From NCBI RefSeq assembly GCF_008831285.2, contig NC_045139.1:6170204-6234203 (forward strand): a DNA stretch of 64,000 nucleotides, written 5' to 3'. A model generated the notes under the pieces. It saw only the letters and a program-made list of their open reading frames with translations, was not told the origin of the DNA and did no database searches. Positions 18,780 to 30,700 of this stretch are shown in pieces. The position numbers and the translations under genes were made by a program. Source of the stretch: Nymphaea colorata (Eukaryota > Streptophyta > Magnoliopsida > Nymphaeales > Nymphaeaceae). The number at the start of each line of letters is the position of its first letter. Within the stretch, counting starts at the first letter, position 1.

Positions 18780-19746
18780 GAATAAAAATTTTTCATGAAA
18801 AGGGCCAATTAAAGTTTATAAATTTTGACACGGACTCAAATATCAGTTTCAAAATTTTTCTATAAAACAATTAACTTTTTTTTTTAAGTTACACGTATTT
18901 TTATTTAAATTTTATTTTTTTTTAAGGTGGGGCCAAGTCCATGCGGGCCTCCCTTGGCTCCAACACCGACAAAAGTTCAAAAGCTTATGTCGAAAGAATT
19001 CGAAATGATGTAACGATTACTTAGGAGACCCACCTAAGACCTAACTCAAATGCCATTCCGCCAAAAAAATATCCTAGACTATGATGTAAGGACTTTAGTT
19101 GATCAAACGCCATTAGTATTAGTAGGGCCTGCTAAGCAGCTGGTGAGGTGGCATTCTGCATCCCCACTTGTTTTTTCCTTTTCGTCAATTAGATTTACAA
19201 AGAGTCTTCTTCAGTCGCTTCATAAATGGCGGCAGACTTCTCCTGGCTTAACTGAACTGACGGGAATGGCCATTGTCAGAACTAGCCTGAAGCACCAGAT
19301 ATGCATACGCACCACCTTGTGAAGCGAGCATGCGACACCATGATGCGTATAAATCACGCCTTGATGTGCACACATCTAAGGTCAATGCACATGATAGATT
19401 TTTTTTTAATCCCATTTGATTTATTTTCTGTTTGGGGTCGTCGAAAGGTTCACTCATTCTTCCGTATGAATTTTCGAATCCAAGTCTCTTAAGGCTTTTT
19501 AAATTAACAATTTTATCATTTTTGTGCGCAACCTATATTATAGGACCTCAAGTGCGCCCATGTTTAGCGTCCTTTTCCATTTGCTGAGCATGTCAGTCGA
19601 AGCTCAAGATGCTAAAATGTTCCATGCAAAAAGAAAAAAAAAAAAAAATTAATAACCAGAATAATAAAGAAAAAGTGAAAAAATTTAAAAATTAAAGAAG
19701 ATTTTTTTCTTAAATTTTCAAACTCTCGCCTTCTTTTTGTGTGTAC
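18780..19746. other. Intergenic, AT-rich, nothing recognisable
   Basis: Poly-T and poly-A tracts and short random frames only. No repeat boundary or domain was found. Confidence 0.4.
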
Positions 19747-20332
19747 TAGGGGTGGGCATCTGGCAGAGCCCGGCCCACTAAGCCCGAGCCCGGGCCTAGC
19801 CCGATAATATTGTCGGGCCGGGTATCGGGCCTGTCCACCAAAATTCAGGCTCAGCCTAGCCCGCCGCGAAGAGGGAGACGAAACGGGAAGGGAGAGCCGG
19901 AGAGGGAGAGGAGGAGTGAGGGGAAGAGGGAACCAGAGAGGGAGAGGGATAGGGAGACTGGAAGGGAGAGGGGGAGCGGAGAGGGAGGGGAGCGAGCGGG
20001 GGACGAAGGCAGAGAGGGAGAGGGGGAGCGGAGAGGGAGGGGAGTGACCAGGGACGGAGGTGGAGAGGGAGAGGGAGATGGAGCAGAGAGGGAGACGAGA
20101 TTGGGAAGGGAGAGGGAGCAGAGGGAGAGAGAGCAGAGAGGCAAAGAGGGAGAGGAAGAAGGAGATGGAGACAGAGGGGAGCGAGCGCCCAAGGGCGGGA
20201 GTCGGGCCGCCCTATCGGGCTCGGGCCCGGCCTGAGAGGGTTATCGGGCCTGAGCCCAGCCCAGGCCCGAGCCCAACCGGGCCAGGCCGGCCCGGCAGCC
20301 CGGCCTAAGCCCAAGCCTAGTGTACACCACTC
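19747..20332. mobile_element. GC-rich hAT-like TIR element (non-autonomous) with homopurine core
   Basis: The left end TAGGGGTGGGCATC is approximately mirrored at the right end by the complement of GAGTGGTGTACAC. The left end fits the hAT terminal pattern (YARNG), and the right end is degenerate. The arms are rich in CGGGCC/GGGCCC words. The centre (about 19865-20180) is an almost pure purine strand of GGGAGAGG variants that includes an internal duplication with a period of about 54 bp. No transposase coding is present, and no 8-bp target duplication is visible. Confidence 0.5.
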
Positions 20333-21149
20333 TCTTTGAATAAAGTCACTAACCAACTGACCACTGCCATGAACAACCACCCTCGTGGGGAAGCAATGTT
20401 CGAATGGCCGTCGTTCGTCGCAGACCTGCTAACAGCAACAAGGTATTCGATCGAACGATTCTATGAAAATATCAAATATGAAAAAAATATAAATATCTGA
20501 TGAAGAAATCAGATTGGATTTGTATTTCATTTGGTCAGATTTAGATTTGTATACACATGAGTTTGTGATCAGGTTTTTAGATATAAGTAAGTGTATGATT
20601 GAATTCAGATCAAATCTAGATTTAGATAAATTTTCTATATTCGATGGTTTGCATTATGAAAATAATGCCCAATTTAGTTCAAAATCCAAATGCAGATTTA
20701 GATATGAATGTAAAAATCAGATTGAAATCAAACCTAAATTCTAAAATTAGATTTTTGATTCAGATATGACTTTTTCTTATTTGTATTTAAATTTAAATCC
20801 AAATGTTTGAATATGTGAAAAGCAAGATACAATTAAAAATATATCCGATTCAAATTCGATTTGACCTACAGCAATTGACTTTTAACAAGGCATTTGGATT
20901 CGCCATTGACTTTTAACAAGGCGTTTGGATCATATTTTGATGTAAAAAAATGGTTTGGGTTCTACAACGTCACTTGTATTAATTTATTCATTTGTTTATT
21001 CTTGTATTTTCTGGTTTTGCCACCGCAAGCCATAGAATTAATGGAGTCAGTGGACTCTCCAAGACGGCGTGTTTTTGGCAAGACTCACGTCCTCAACTGT
21101 ACCTTCAAGTTCCATCGCCCACACTTTTTGTTCCATTGACATGCCCCAA
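20333..21149. other. AT-rich region with AGATTTAGATTTG-like degenerate repeats
   Basis: From 20450 to 20870 the sequence is built of variants of CAGATTTAGATTTG and CCGATTCAAATTCGATTTGA. Similar AATCCGATTTGA words recur at about 56030-56290, upstream of CRK-E. This looks like a decayed dispersed repeat. A small duplication (TTGACTTTTAACAAGGC twice) lies at about 20876-20925. Confidence 0.4.
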
Positions 21150-21236
21150 GTCGACGTCAACAACGCTGTCAAACTTTTATTTGTTTATTTACTCGTCGAC
21201 GTCAACAACGCTGTCAGATTTTTATTTATTTATTTA
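21150..21236. repeat. Tandem duplication, period 45 bp
   Basis: Two copies of a unit starting GTCGACGTCAACAACGCTGT begin at 21150 and 21195, each followed by a T-rich tail. Confidence 0.85.
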
Positions 21237-21379
21237 AATCCCTCATCGAGTCAAAAACGTTTCCCTACTGAGTCATACATTCATTTGTTCTTCTTTTTCG
21301 TCACTCTCTCTCCCGCCCTCGACGCCAACAGCGCTCACCCGACCCAGTCAGACCTTCTCTATCTTTTATCTTACAATGT

Positions 21380-22160
21380 TCTCACACACAGGAGGCATCT
21401 GCGGCCGATTTGCTACTCTTGGCAAGGGTCCCCAGACGCTGGTGCTGCTGTAACGCCGCTGCCGATAGCCGCTTCACCGGCAATCTCTTGTAATCTCTCT
21501 CTCTCTCTACGAACTGTTCATGGCTTGTTAAAGATCGATGATCATTTATATATTATGTTAGTTCCACTATTAGATCACCCCCTCAATCACCTCAAGTACA
21601 AGACTATTTATCTTTGCAAACCGGACAAGTCGTGCTAATATTGATCTATTATTTTGTCTGCACACATGTAACTCGCAAGGCTTAAGTATTGCCTTCTTTA
21701 ATTTTCTTCTTTCCTTTTAACCCTCAACTCCGCATAGATCATGCTGCACTTCTATTACAAAACTTCAGCACACGCATGTTGGAGGTGAAAACCTTTTGCT
21801 CATTACCCAACCATCTATTTTAATGCTTGTGAAAATTTTCACGGAGCATTCTTGGATCAAGTTGTACGTCCAGGTGAACATTGTTTTTCGATGGTCTATA
21901 TATTTTGTTGTTAGTGATATGTGTTTGCAAACCTACCAAGAAGTAGATTTATCATTGTCATATCTAATAGGTAGAAACTAGGATTGAATTAATACTGTAG
22001 TTATAGATAAATTGCTTGTGGTATGTGTACCTTGAACTTTGTTTCTCCATCATGTAGCATATTTTTGCATAGCTACATCTGTTGTATGTTTCTCAATTGC
22101 CACCGATTGACGTAACCAATTAGCGCCTATTGAGCAACAGTAAGCATGTTGAGGAGACAA
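21380..22160 (+). repeat. Upstream spacer module, copy 1
   Basis: This module matches 48420-49320 in order. Shared blocks include CGCTGCCGATAGCCGCT versus CGCTGCCAACAACCGCT, GCAAGGCTTAA..ATTGCCTTCTTT, TTACAAAA..TTAGCAC..TGTTGGAGGT, and CCTACCAAGAAGTAGATTT. Both copies lie in front of a CRK copy, so the module is part of the duplicated gene-plus-spacer unit. It has no long open frame. Confidence 0.6.
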
Positions 22161-22748
22161 GGATTGCCGGCAAAGCTAGAGAGAGAGAGAGAGAGGCAGG
22201 AATTTTTGTCATTCGGTCGCTTCTCATGTTAAAAATGCATTCTTCCTTTTTTTATCAGACCAATGAAGACGGTCGGATGTCTCTGGTTTCAATGGTAGGA
22301 TCATTCTGCCTAGTGCAGCATTCAAAGTGGTCTCTACCTGTTGAGAGAGCCAGAGAGGCAAATTAGGATAGGCAACTTTGTTTAAATCAATGGAACGGTA
22401 TGGACGAGACTCACATGGTAGATTAGATACGTTCATAGACTTTTTATAACAATTCTTTTGAAAGCGTGCTCAATTTTGAAGAAATGATAAAATTAAGCCA
22501 CACATGTTTGCGCTTTCTACTTGCAGTGGACGAGAAAACGATCAGTTCAAAAAGCATGTTGGTGGTAATAAACAGCCAAAATTTGACCAAAAAATCATGA
22601 TCAAATGGCTGAAAATTTTCACATCAAGAAAACCACGTAAATGTCGTCTATTTGGTCAAATATAGTCAAAGCTATCTCTTTATTTTTCTTCCTTAAAGCA
22701 GAAACAGGACTGCTAGCTGGAAGATCGTTAAATATACTAAGAATATTA

Positions 22749-22975
22749 TGTGAATTTCAACAGGAGTGACAGACAGGTTGGGCAGAGAAGAACAAAGTTA
22801 AACAGAAAAAGGAAGATAAGACTCACACATAATGAGTAGTTGTCTTTATTGCTGAATTCATACGCTTTTTTATAAGGCTCGCTTCACAAAATAATGATAA
22901 AGAAAATAATAATAATGATTTTTGTTGTACAATGTAACCGTTTTGATTCTCCCAAGGTACCTACTCATTTTCACA
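22749..22975 (-). repeat. Copia-1 3' LTR (left copy)
   Basis: This 227-bp copy is clearly homologous to 26993-27233, including the shared TTTTTGTTGTACAATGTAAC block. It begins TG and ends CA and is bordered inward by a purine tract on the minus strand, as expected for a 3' LTR. Confidence 0.85.
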
Positions 22976-22990
22976 CTCCCCCTCAAACGG
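22976..22990 (-). other. Copia-1 polypurine tract
   Basis: On the minus strand this reads GTTTGAGGGGGAG directly before the 3' LTR. It is the usual copia plus-strand primer position and fixes the element's orientation. Confidence 0.7.
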
Positions 22991-25900
22991 GAGTGTGTAC
23001 ATCTATCACACCTTGTTTGGCCATGAGAAAATTGAACTGATCTTGATTTAAAGACTTGGTGAATATATCTACAATCTGGTTTTTGGTTGATATGTAGGCT
23101 GTTTTGATGAAACCAGAAGTAATGCAATCACGCATAGCATGACAGACTATTTTAATGTGTTTTGTGCACTCATGAAACACCAAGTTGTTTGAAATATGCA
23201 AGGCTGCCTGATTGTCACAAAATAAGATAGCCGACTCATGAACATCAACATGAAGACCCATAAATAATGATTTCAGCCATTTTAACTTACATATGTTATT
23301 TGCCATGGACCGATATTCATCTGTTGAAGATTGAGCTACAACATGTTGCTTTTTAGTTTTCCTTGAGATTAGATTGTCTCTAATGTAGGTGCAATACCCA
23401 GATGTGGAACACCTTGTCTCATTGCAAGCTGCTCAGACTACATCACAAAAAGCTTTAAGTTGAAGTTGATTTTCTCTCTTCAAAAGTATACCTTGACTTG
23501 GATTTTTCTTAAGATAATTCACCCCATGAAGAGCTACTTTCATGTGTTTTGCTGTGAGTTGCTGCATTTGCCTGCTAAAACATTCAACACAAATAGGATG
23601 TCCGGCCTTGTCACGGTTAAGTAAATTCACCTTCCAATTAATCTACAATATATAGATGGATTTTTTAATACCTCTTCATCTGAGGTCGTTGAGTTGTGAT
23701 GCTGCTCCATTGGCGTAACAAGTTGCTTGACATTTAAATAATCAGTCTCTTCCAAAGTGTCCATAATGTTTTTTTTTTTGGAAAGAAAAATACCATGTTT
23801 TGATCTTGCAAGCTCAATGCCCAAGAAGTACCTCAAAGTTCTTAAATCTTTCATATGAAATTTTTCATTGGGATCATTCTTGAACTCTACATTTTTTTTT
23901 TCATTGTTCCATGCAATTATAAGGTCATCCACGTATATTGAAATAGCCATGAATGTGGAATTCTTGAGGAGAACAAATAATGAATAATTTAACTTGTTCA
24001 AAACCATAATCTTTGAGTGCGTTTGAAAATTTTGAGAACCAACATCTAGGGGCTTGCTTTAGCTCATATTGAGATTTTCTAGGCTGACATACTCTAGTCT
24101 CCCCCTTTCCTCCATATCCTGCTGGACGGCTCATGCAAATCTCTTCTTGCAAATTCCCATGAAAAAACACATTTTCAACATTCAGTTGAGTAACTGCCAA
24201 TTAAATTTTTTGGCCAATGTAAAAAGACATCTAACAGTAACAAGTTTTATTACCATAGCAAAAGTTTCATCATAGTCAAGCTCTTCAAATTTTTGCAGCT
24301 AGTCGAGGTTTGTGTCTCTCTATGGTTCCATTAGATTTGTATTTCTAAACACCCACTTGCAACCTATTGGTTATTGTCCATGAAGGAGTGACACCAACTC
24401 CCATGTTCCATTGTTTTCAAGAGCCTTTAATTATACCGCTATAACATTACGCCAATAACTAAACTGTACTACCTCACTATAGGTGAGAGGTTTGGTTTGT
24501 TTGGAGATAGGGAATGAGAAAAGCAACTAAATGAAACATAATTAGTTAGAGGATGTCGGCGGTCTCTTTTGTGATCATGTTGTGATGGAACATTGATTTC
24601 AGGTATGACAACGCCAAAATAAAAGTCCCTTAGTAACACTGAGAGCTTGGGTTTGCGAAGTGATCTCCTCAGTTCCACAGTTTGAACTTTGGTTCCTGGT
24701 GCACGTGAAAGGAATGTTTTCTTATTGAGAAGGTGGATCATTAGATGCTTGTCTAGAAACTTCGTTGCTATCTGCTGCATCATAAGTAATTGACAAAGGC
24801 AGGACTGTGTTGGGTGGGACACTTTTTTAATTTTTAAGAAGATGCATTTTCACAAAATTTGACACCACAACTGGTAAATAATTTTTGTGTGTCAAGGTTA
24901 TATACTCTATATGCCTTTTGGCCATATGAGTATCCTATAAATATACATCTATGTGCTCATTGATCAAATTTATGCTTAACATTCAAATTTGTAGCATAGC
25001 ACAATCACCCAAAAATTTTGAGATGTGAAAAATTAAGCTTTTTATTATATAATTTTTCATATGGTGATTTACCATGAAGCAATAGAGAAGGTGTCCTATT
25101 TAAGAGATAGGCAGTTGTTGAAACACATTTGCCCCAAAATTTATGAAGAACAGTTTGAAAACGCAATGCTCACACTACACACAAAAGGTGTCGATGCTTT
25201 CTTTCAACAACACCATTTTGTTGTGGTGTTTTGACACAACTATGCTCATGAGCTACACCATGTGTTTGAAAAAAATCAGTCATCTATTGTGAAAAAAATT
25301 TAGCTCTATTCTAATTATTTGGATTTTGACATTAAATTGATTTTCAACAAGTGAAAAAAAATTGCAACAATTCTTTTGTTTGATGTTTGGTGCCTCATAA
25401 GAAAAATCCATGTCATTTTCGTAATATGCACCCTTTAGAGACACTTGAGAATAAGGTCCCCATATGTCGCAATGTATCAACTCAAGAGACTTTAATGAAC
25501 TGATTTCGTATATTTCAAATGGCAAGCGTGATTGTTTTGAGAGAAAGCAAACATCACAACTACAATCCTTTAACTTAATCATAGAGTCATAAGTTTCAAG
25601 TAAATTATTCCTAGAAATCGAAGGATGACCGAATCTCCAATGCCAAACATCTATCAGTGGGTTAAAAGAAAATATTACTAAAGATTGTACGGGTTCTATG
25701 TTGCTAGAGACTTTTAAGTAGTACAATAATGGTCTTGTAGTTCCAGTTCTGTATGAGACAACTGAGATGAGAAAAGACAACAACATCGTTAGAAAACTTC
25801 AGTAGCTTGCTGATTGAGAGCAAGTTGAACTTAAATTCAGGGACAAAGAAAACATGATGCAAGATTAAAGAAGGCGAGATTTTAACGGTTCCAACATGAG

Positions 25901-26992
25901 TGGCAAAAACTAATCTATTGTTGGGTAAACAACTGGGAAGTTGATATTCAAGTCTAGAAAAATCAGAAAACAGAGAAAGAGAGGATGTCATATGGTCACT
26001 AGCACCACTACCTAATAAACAGTCATCGGTTTGAGATGAGAACATATCAACAAAGTGGGCCTGTGAAGAAGATGATTTTTTATTCAACATTTGAATCAGC
26101 TTACAATACTCCTCCATAGTAAGTGCAGGGATTTTGGACTCTTGTCTCTGGCTAGCGTTTTTTGAGATTGGATATCCATGTAATTTGAAGCATTTTTCTC
26201 TGATGTGTCCAATTCCTTGACAATAGGTACAAGAGATTTGTGCATGACTATTGTTTCTGGTTTTACTGAATCAGATGTTCATAGTAGCTAGACATGTGTT
26301 TTCGGTAGATGGCAGAGAAGTCGTGCCTTCCTTCATTTTTCTTTCTGAATGACCAATGAGCATACCTTCCTTAAGGGTGGTAGAGGATCTATGAGCAAAA
26401 TATGTCATTGAATGGTACTATAGGTGTCGTTTAGCTCCATTAGGAATTGTATAACTTTTTCTTCATGTTTTTTTTCAACAAGAACCTTCAACGCTCCACA
26501 GATGCAGCTTGGTAATGTGTCATAAGAAGACAACTCATCCCAATGTGGCTTTAACTTTGTAAAATATGTTGCAACCGATTGGGATTCTTGTGAGCCTGCT
26601 GATGGCATATTTTATCTGAAACCTTTTGGGTGCAGTGGTTTGTATGAATCTATCCTTCAAATCAAGATAAAACCATGTTGTTGCAACGCAACCAGTAAAT
26701 ATATTCAGCAGAACTCATTTCAGGTTGAGAAATTGATCCATCAATGAATCCTAATTTATTTTTCGTTGCTAAGGCCATTGACATGGATTAACTCCAGGTT
26801 GAATGGTTGTTTCCATTAAGATGTTGGGAGACAAGCAGAGCTCCTAGCCTCCTAGGTTGTCTGAATGATGCAAGAAATAGGGATTCACAAATTCAGCAGC
26901 AAAGTCTGAGGCATTAGGAGGAGCATTAGTACTTGTTGATGTCATATTAGATGAACCATTATTGTGATGTGTAGATGAAGCCATACATACAA

Positions 26993-27233
26993 TGGGAATT
27001 TCAACAGACGTAACAGAGAGGGTCAGAGAAGAATAGAGTTAAACGAAAAAAGGAAGATAAAACACAAACAGAAAGCGTAGTTGTCTTTATTGTTGAATTT
27101 TATAAGGCTTCCTTAAAAAATAATTACAAAGAAAATAATAATAATGATTTTTGTTGTACAATGTAACCGTTTTGATTCTCCACTCCCAGATTTCTTTTCT
27201 GAAACTCCTGGAATGTATCCACTCATTTTCACA
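26993..27233 (-). repeat. Copia-1 5' LTR (right copy)
   Basis: This 241-bp copy has small indels relative to the left copy and several substitutions, consistent with an old insertion. Its inner edge runs within about 10 bases into an ATG opening the gag-like frame, so the usual primer-binding site and leader are missing. Confidence 0.83.
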
Positions 27234-27754
27234 TGTTAAGCTTTAGAAACACATCTAACAGTCTTTCTTTTATGTCCAGAAGAATTTGTTATGGAAATTC
27301 GGAGGCGCTTCTTGCATTATTGTAAAACTCGCCACGAACGAACTTGATTGAAGATCGATTTGCCTGGTTTGCCGACACGGTGGGGCTAACTGTTGTAAAT
27401 ATACTTGCTTTTACAGTTCTTATAAATTTCATAATTTTTTATTTAGCTGTTGAAATATAAAATAAAACAGAAGCTTTAAATCGGTGAATGATCAAGCGGA
27501 TTCAGAGTAACCAATTCGACTCATTTTCCTGTTTTTGCAACAGTAGCTAGTCTCGTGAGCCACCGTCAAACTGGCGGTACACAGTATCGGTTTTCAGCAA
27601 TGTATCGGCGTGAGTCGACCCATATCAGCATGTGGCAGGTGAATGCAGACTCTGACGAAGTTTTGAAGAGTCAGGAGATGCAATAAAATAAAAGCTTTGT
27701 CAACCGCGCTCGTCATCTCTCCCTTCTTTCTTGTCTTCGTTGCCAACCTGACCA
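27234..27754 (+). promoter_or_regulatory. CRK-B proximal upstream region
   Basis: The last roughly 150 bp before the CRK-B ATG are alignable with the leaders of CRK-A and CRK-E, sharing CATATCAGCA or GCATCAGCAG, CTCGTCATCTCT or GTCGTCATC, and a final ACCAATGG or GCCAATGG start context. Upstream of about 27590 the sequence is unrelated. The original distal promoter has therefore been displaced or cut by copia-1. Confidence 0.45.
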
Positions 27755-30700
27755 ATGGCAACCACGCCGTGGTCAAATATCACACGCCTTTCATATCTTT
27801 TAACTCTGCTTCTGGCTGTGCTGCAATTTCCTGCTCTGCTGCACGCGAGCGATGAGGATTATTTCGACATTAAATATTTTCGGAGAGGGAACGACTACCT
27901 TTACGCATGGTGCTCCAGAAGCATACTTGGGTTGTCGCAGACCGACGGGCAAAACGTGGAGCAGCTATTTCGCTCCCTTGTCGACTCCGTTAACCCCACT
28001 GGCTTCTTCAACACTTCCGTCGGCGAAAGTGCCCCTTATGCAACCTATGGCCTCTCGCTCTGCCGCGGTGACTTGACCGCCGATACATGCCGGAACTGCA
28101 TCGCCAACGCCACCGAGAGCGCCAAGGAGGAATGCCCGAATAACAGGTCCGCCATGATATGGATCGGCACCGATTGCTTGCTTCACTTTTCCGATACGCG
28201 ATTCTTCGGGTCCGTTAATCCGAGCTGGCTGGCATGGGCATACAACGCTTCGACCACGCTGTTGAGAAGTATGCAATGAGAAAAAACAGAGATTGCAAGT
28301 GAAGGAAAAACTGTAAGACAGTAATTACGTGGTTCGGCTTGAAGCCTACATCCACGAGAGAAAGGGGAACTCTTCTTCATTCTGTTTTTTTTCACACCTT
28401 TACAGCAGGGGATAGGAACAGATTTTTAGGGATTAACAAGAATCTTCAGTTGCTGCCGTTAGAGATGCTCCTTGATCACGACAATCTTGGTGTGGATGAT
28501 TTGATGAGGAACACACACCAGATCAGCGTCCAATCTTCTCCCAAAAGTGGTAGATCTTCTAATATCTCTTTACGAGATTTTCGTCCCATCTCTTTGTAAC
28601 TAACAGTATAATGAATGTATGACGATCTCTTCCAAGAGATTTTGTAAGAATGTCAGCAAGTTGAAGTTCACTTCTGACGTGTGGTGTTATAATGGTTCCA
28701 TCCTGTATTTTTTCTCTGATGAAATGGCAATCGACTTCGATGTGCTTAGTACGTTCGTGAAAAACTGGATTTGCTCCAATATAGATAGCAGCCATGTTGT
28801 CACACATTAACCTCATGGGCTCCTCTACTTCAATCTTCATATCTTTCAATAATGCTTTTATCCATACTAATTCACACGTACATGACGCCATAGCTCTGTA
28901 TTCTGCCTCTGCACTTGATCGGGCCACAACCGATTGTTTTTTACTTTTCCAAGTCACCAAGTTTCCTCCGACAAAAGTACAGTATCCTGTTGTAGATTTT
29001 CGATTGTTTGGATCCCCCGCCCAATCAGCATCACAGTAACCAATGACATCCATTTTCTGATCTCGTTTCATCACGATCCCTTGTCCAGGAGTTCTTTTTA
29101 AGTATCTCAAGATTCTGTGAGCAGCTTCAACGTGTCTTGACTTTGGGTTGTGCATAAATTGACTTACCAGGCTGACAGCATAAGTGATGTCTGGTCGAGT
29201 GACGGTCAGGTATATGAGCTTCCCAACCAATTTCTGAAAACTTTGAACATTTTCAATTCCTTCTCCTTCATCTTTCTTCAATTTGCAATTTATCTCAAGA
29301 GGTGTGTCTGCAGCCTTTGCTCCCAGGCATCCAGTTTCCTTTAAGAGGTCTAGAGTATATTTTCTTTGGCATATAAAGATTCCATTTTCTGAGTGCGCCA
29401 CCTCTATACCCAAGAAGTACCGTAGGGTTCCAAGGTCTTTTATTTCAAATTGCTGATTGAGATAAGTTTTGACGTGTACCATGAACTCTTTATCATCACC
29501 TGTCAATATGATGTCATCTACATAAACAAGTAGAATAGTTATTTTTGAGGATCGAATAGCAACAAACATTGTATAATCAGCGCTGCTACGCTTAAATCCA
29601 ATCTTAGTTAGTGCTTCACTTAGGCGTGAAAACCACGCTCGAGGGGACTGCTTAAGGCCGTAAAGAGCCTTTTTTAGTTTGCACACATACCCTTTCTTAT
29701 GTTGTATGCCTTGAGGAACTTCCATGTAAACTTCTTCATTGAGTTCTCCATGAAGAAAAGCATTCTTGACATCAAGTTGTGCTAGTTTCCACCGTTTGAT
29801 TGAAGCAACTGAAAGAAGAGTTCTTACTGTATTCATCTTAGCGACTGGAGCAAAGGTTTCATTGAAGTCTACTCCCTCAGTTTGAGTGAAACCTTTTGCA
29901 ACGAGGCGAGCTTTGTACCGTTCGATAGTTCCATCATTGTGATATTTGATCTTGTATATCCACTTACATCCGATGACTTTCTTCCCTTCAGGCAGTGGCA
30001 CTATCTCCCAGGTTTGATTTTTGTTCAACGCGGACAACTCTTCTTGCATAGCTCTCTGCCAGCTTATGTTTGTATTAGCTTCCTCATAGTTTTTTGGCTC
30101 ATGATGAGAGTAGGTATTGAGAACATAGGACTTGTATGGCTTTGATAAGGTATTGAAATTGATGTAGTTTTCTATGGAGTGGTTGTGTTGAGTCGATAAA
30201 TAGGTATAAAAGTCATTCAGTTTTGATGGTGGTCTAGAGGGACGGGTTGATCTTCTAAGGGTTGGTTCAATGCTTTGATTTTGGTTAGACAACAGTGGCT
30301 GCAAATCTTGGTTTAGGTTACTCTCTTGGTTTTGGTTTTCTAAGATGGTAGGTTCACTAGGTTGCTGGTTTTGGTTTTTGGTATGAGTTTGAAAAATATC
30401 AACAAGAGGAAGAGAGAGAGGAGCTAGAGCAAGAGGAGCAGTAACAGAGCTAGTGCCTTGATCTTGAGTCTCCCCCTGACTTGGTGCCTCATAATAGGAT
30501 TCATTCTCAAAGAATTTCACATCCCGAGTTACAAAAAACTTTCTTGATTTTGGGTCAAAGCATTTGTAGCCACTTTTCTTGCTTGAGTACCCAAGGAAGA
30601 TGCATTTCAAAGCTCGCTTTTCAAGTTTGTTTCGAAATCTCTCTTGTATATGCACAAAACATTTACACCCAAAAATTCTTAAATGTCTAATAGAGATTGT

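Larger units (their letters stand above)
22749..27233 (-). mobile_element. Copia-1: degenerate Ty1/copia LTR retrotransposon
   Basis: LTRs at 22749-22975 and 26993-27233 start TGTGAATTTC or TGGGAATTTC and end CATTTTCACA, so they keep TG..CA ends. The flanks read TATTA and TGTTA, a plausible mutated 5-bp target duplication. Reading right to left on the minus strand there are remnants of gag (about 26985-26405), protease (about 26117-25780, where the catalytic Asp of DSGA reads GSGA), integrase (about 25786-25280, with HWRFGHP and a CDVC finger), reverse transcriptase (about 24200-23630, with YVDD) and RNase H (about 23306-22983). Many stops and frameshifts mark it as long dead. A polypurine tract adjoins the left LTR. 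No tRNA primer site is seen beside the right LTR. Confidence 0.88.

Noticed and set aside
19810-20380. Long open frames rich in Arg/Glu (plus) and Pro/Ser/Leu (minus)
   Set aside because: They are produced by the GGGAGAGG homopurine repeat in a TIR element. They have no domain, no splice context and no start support.
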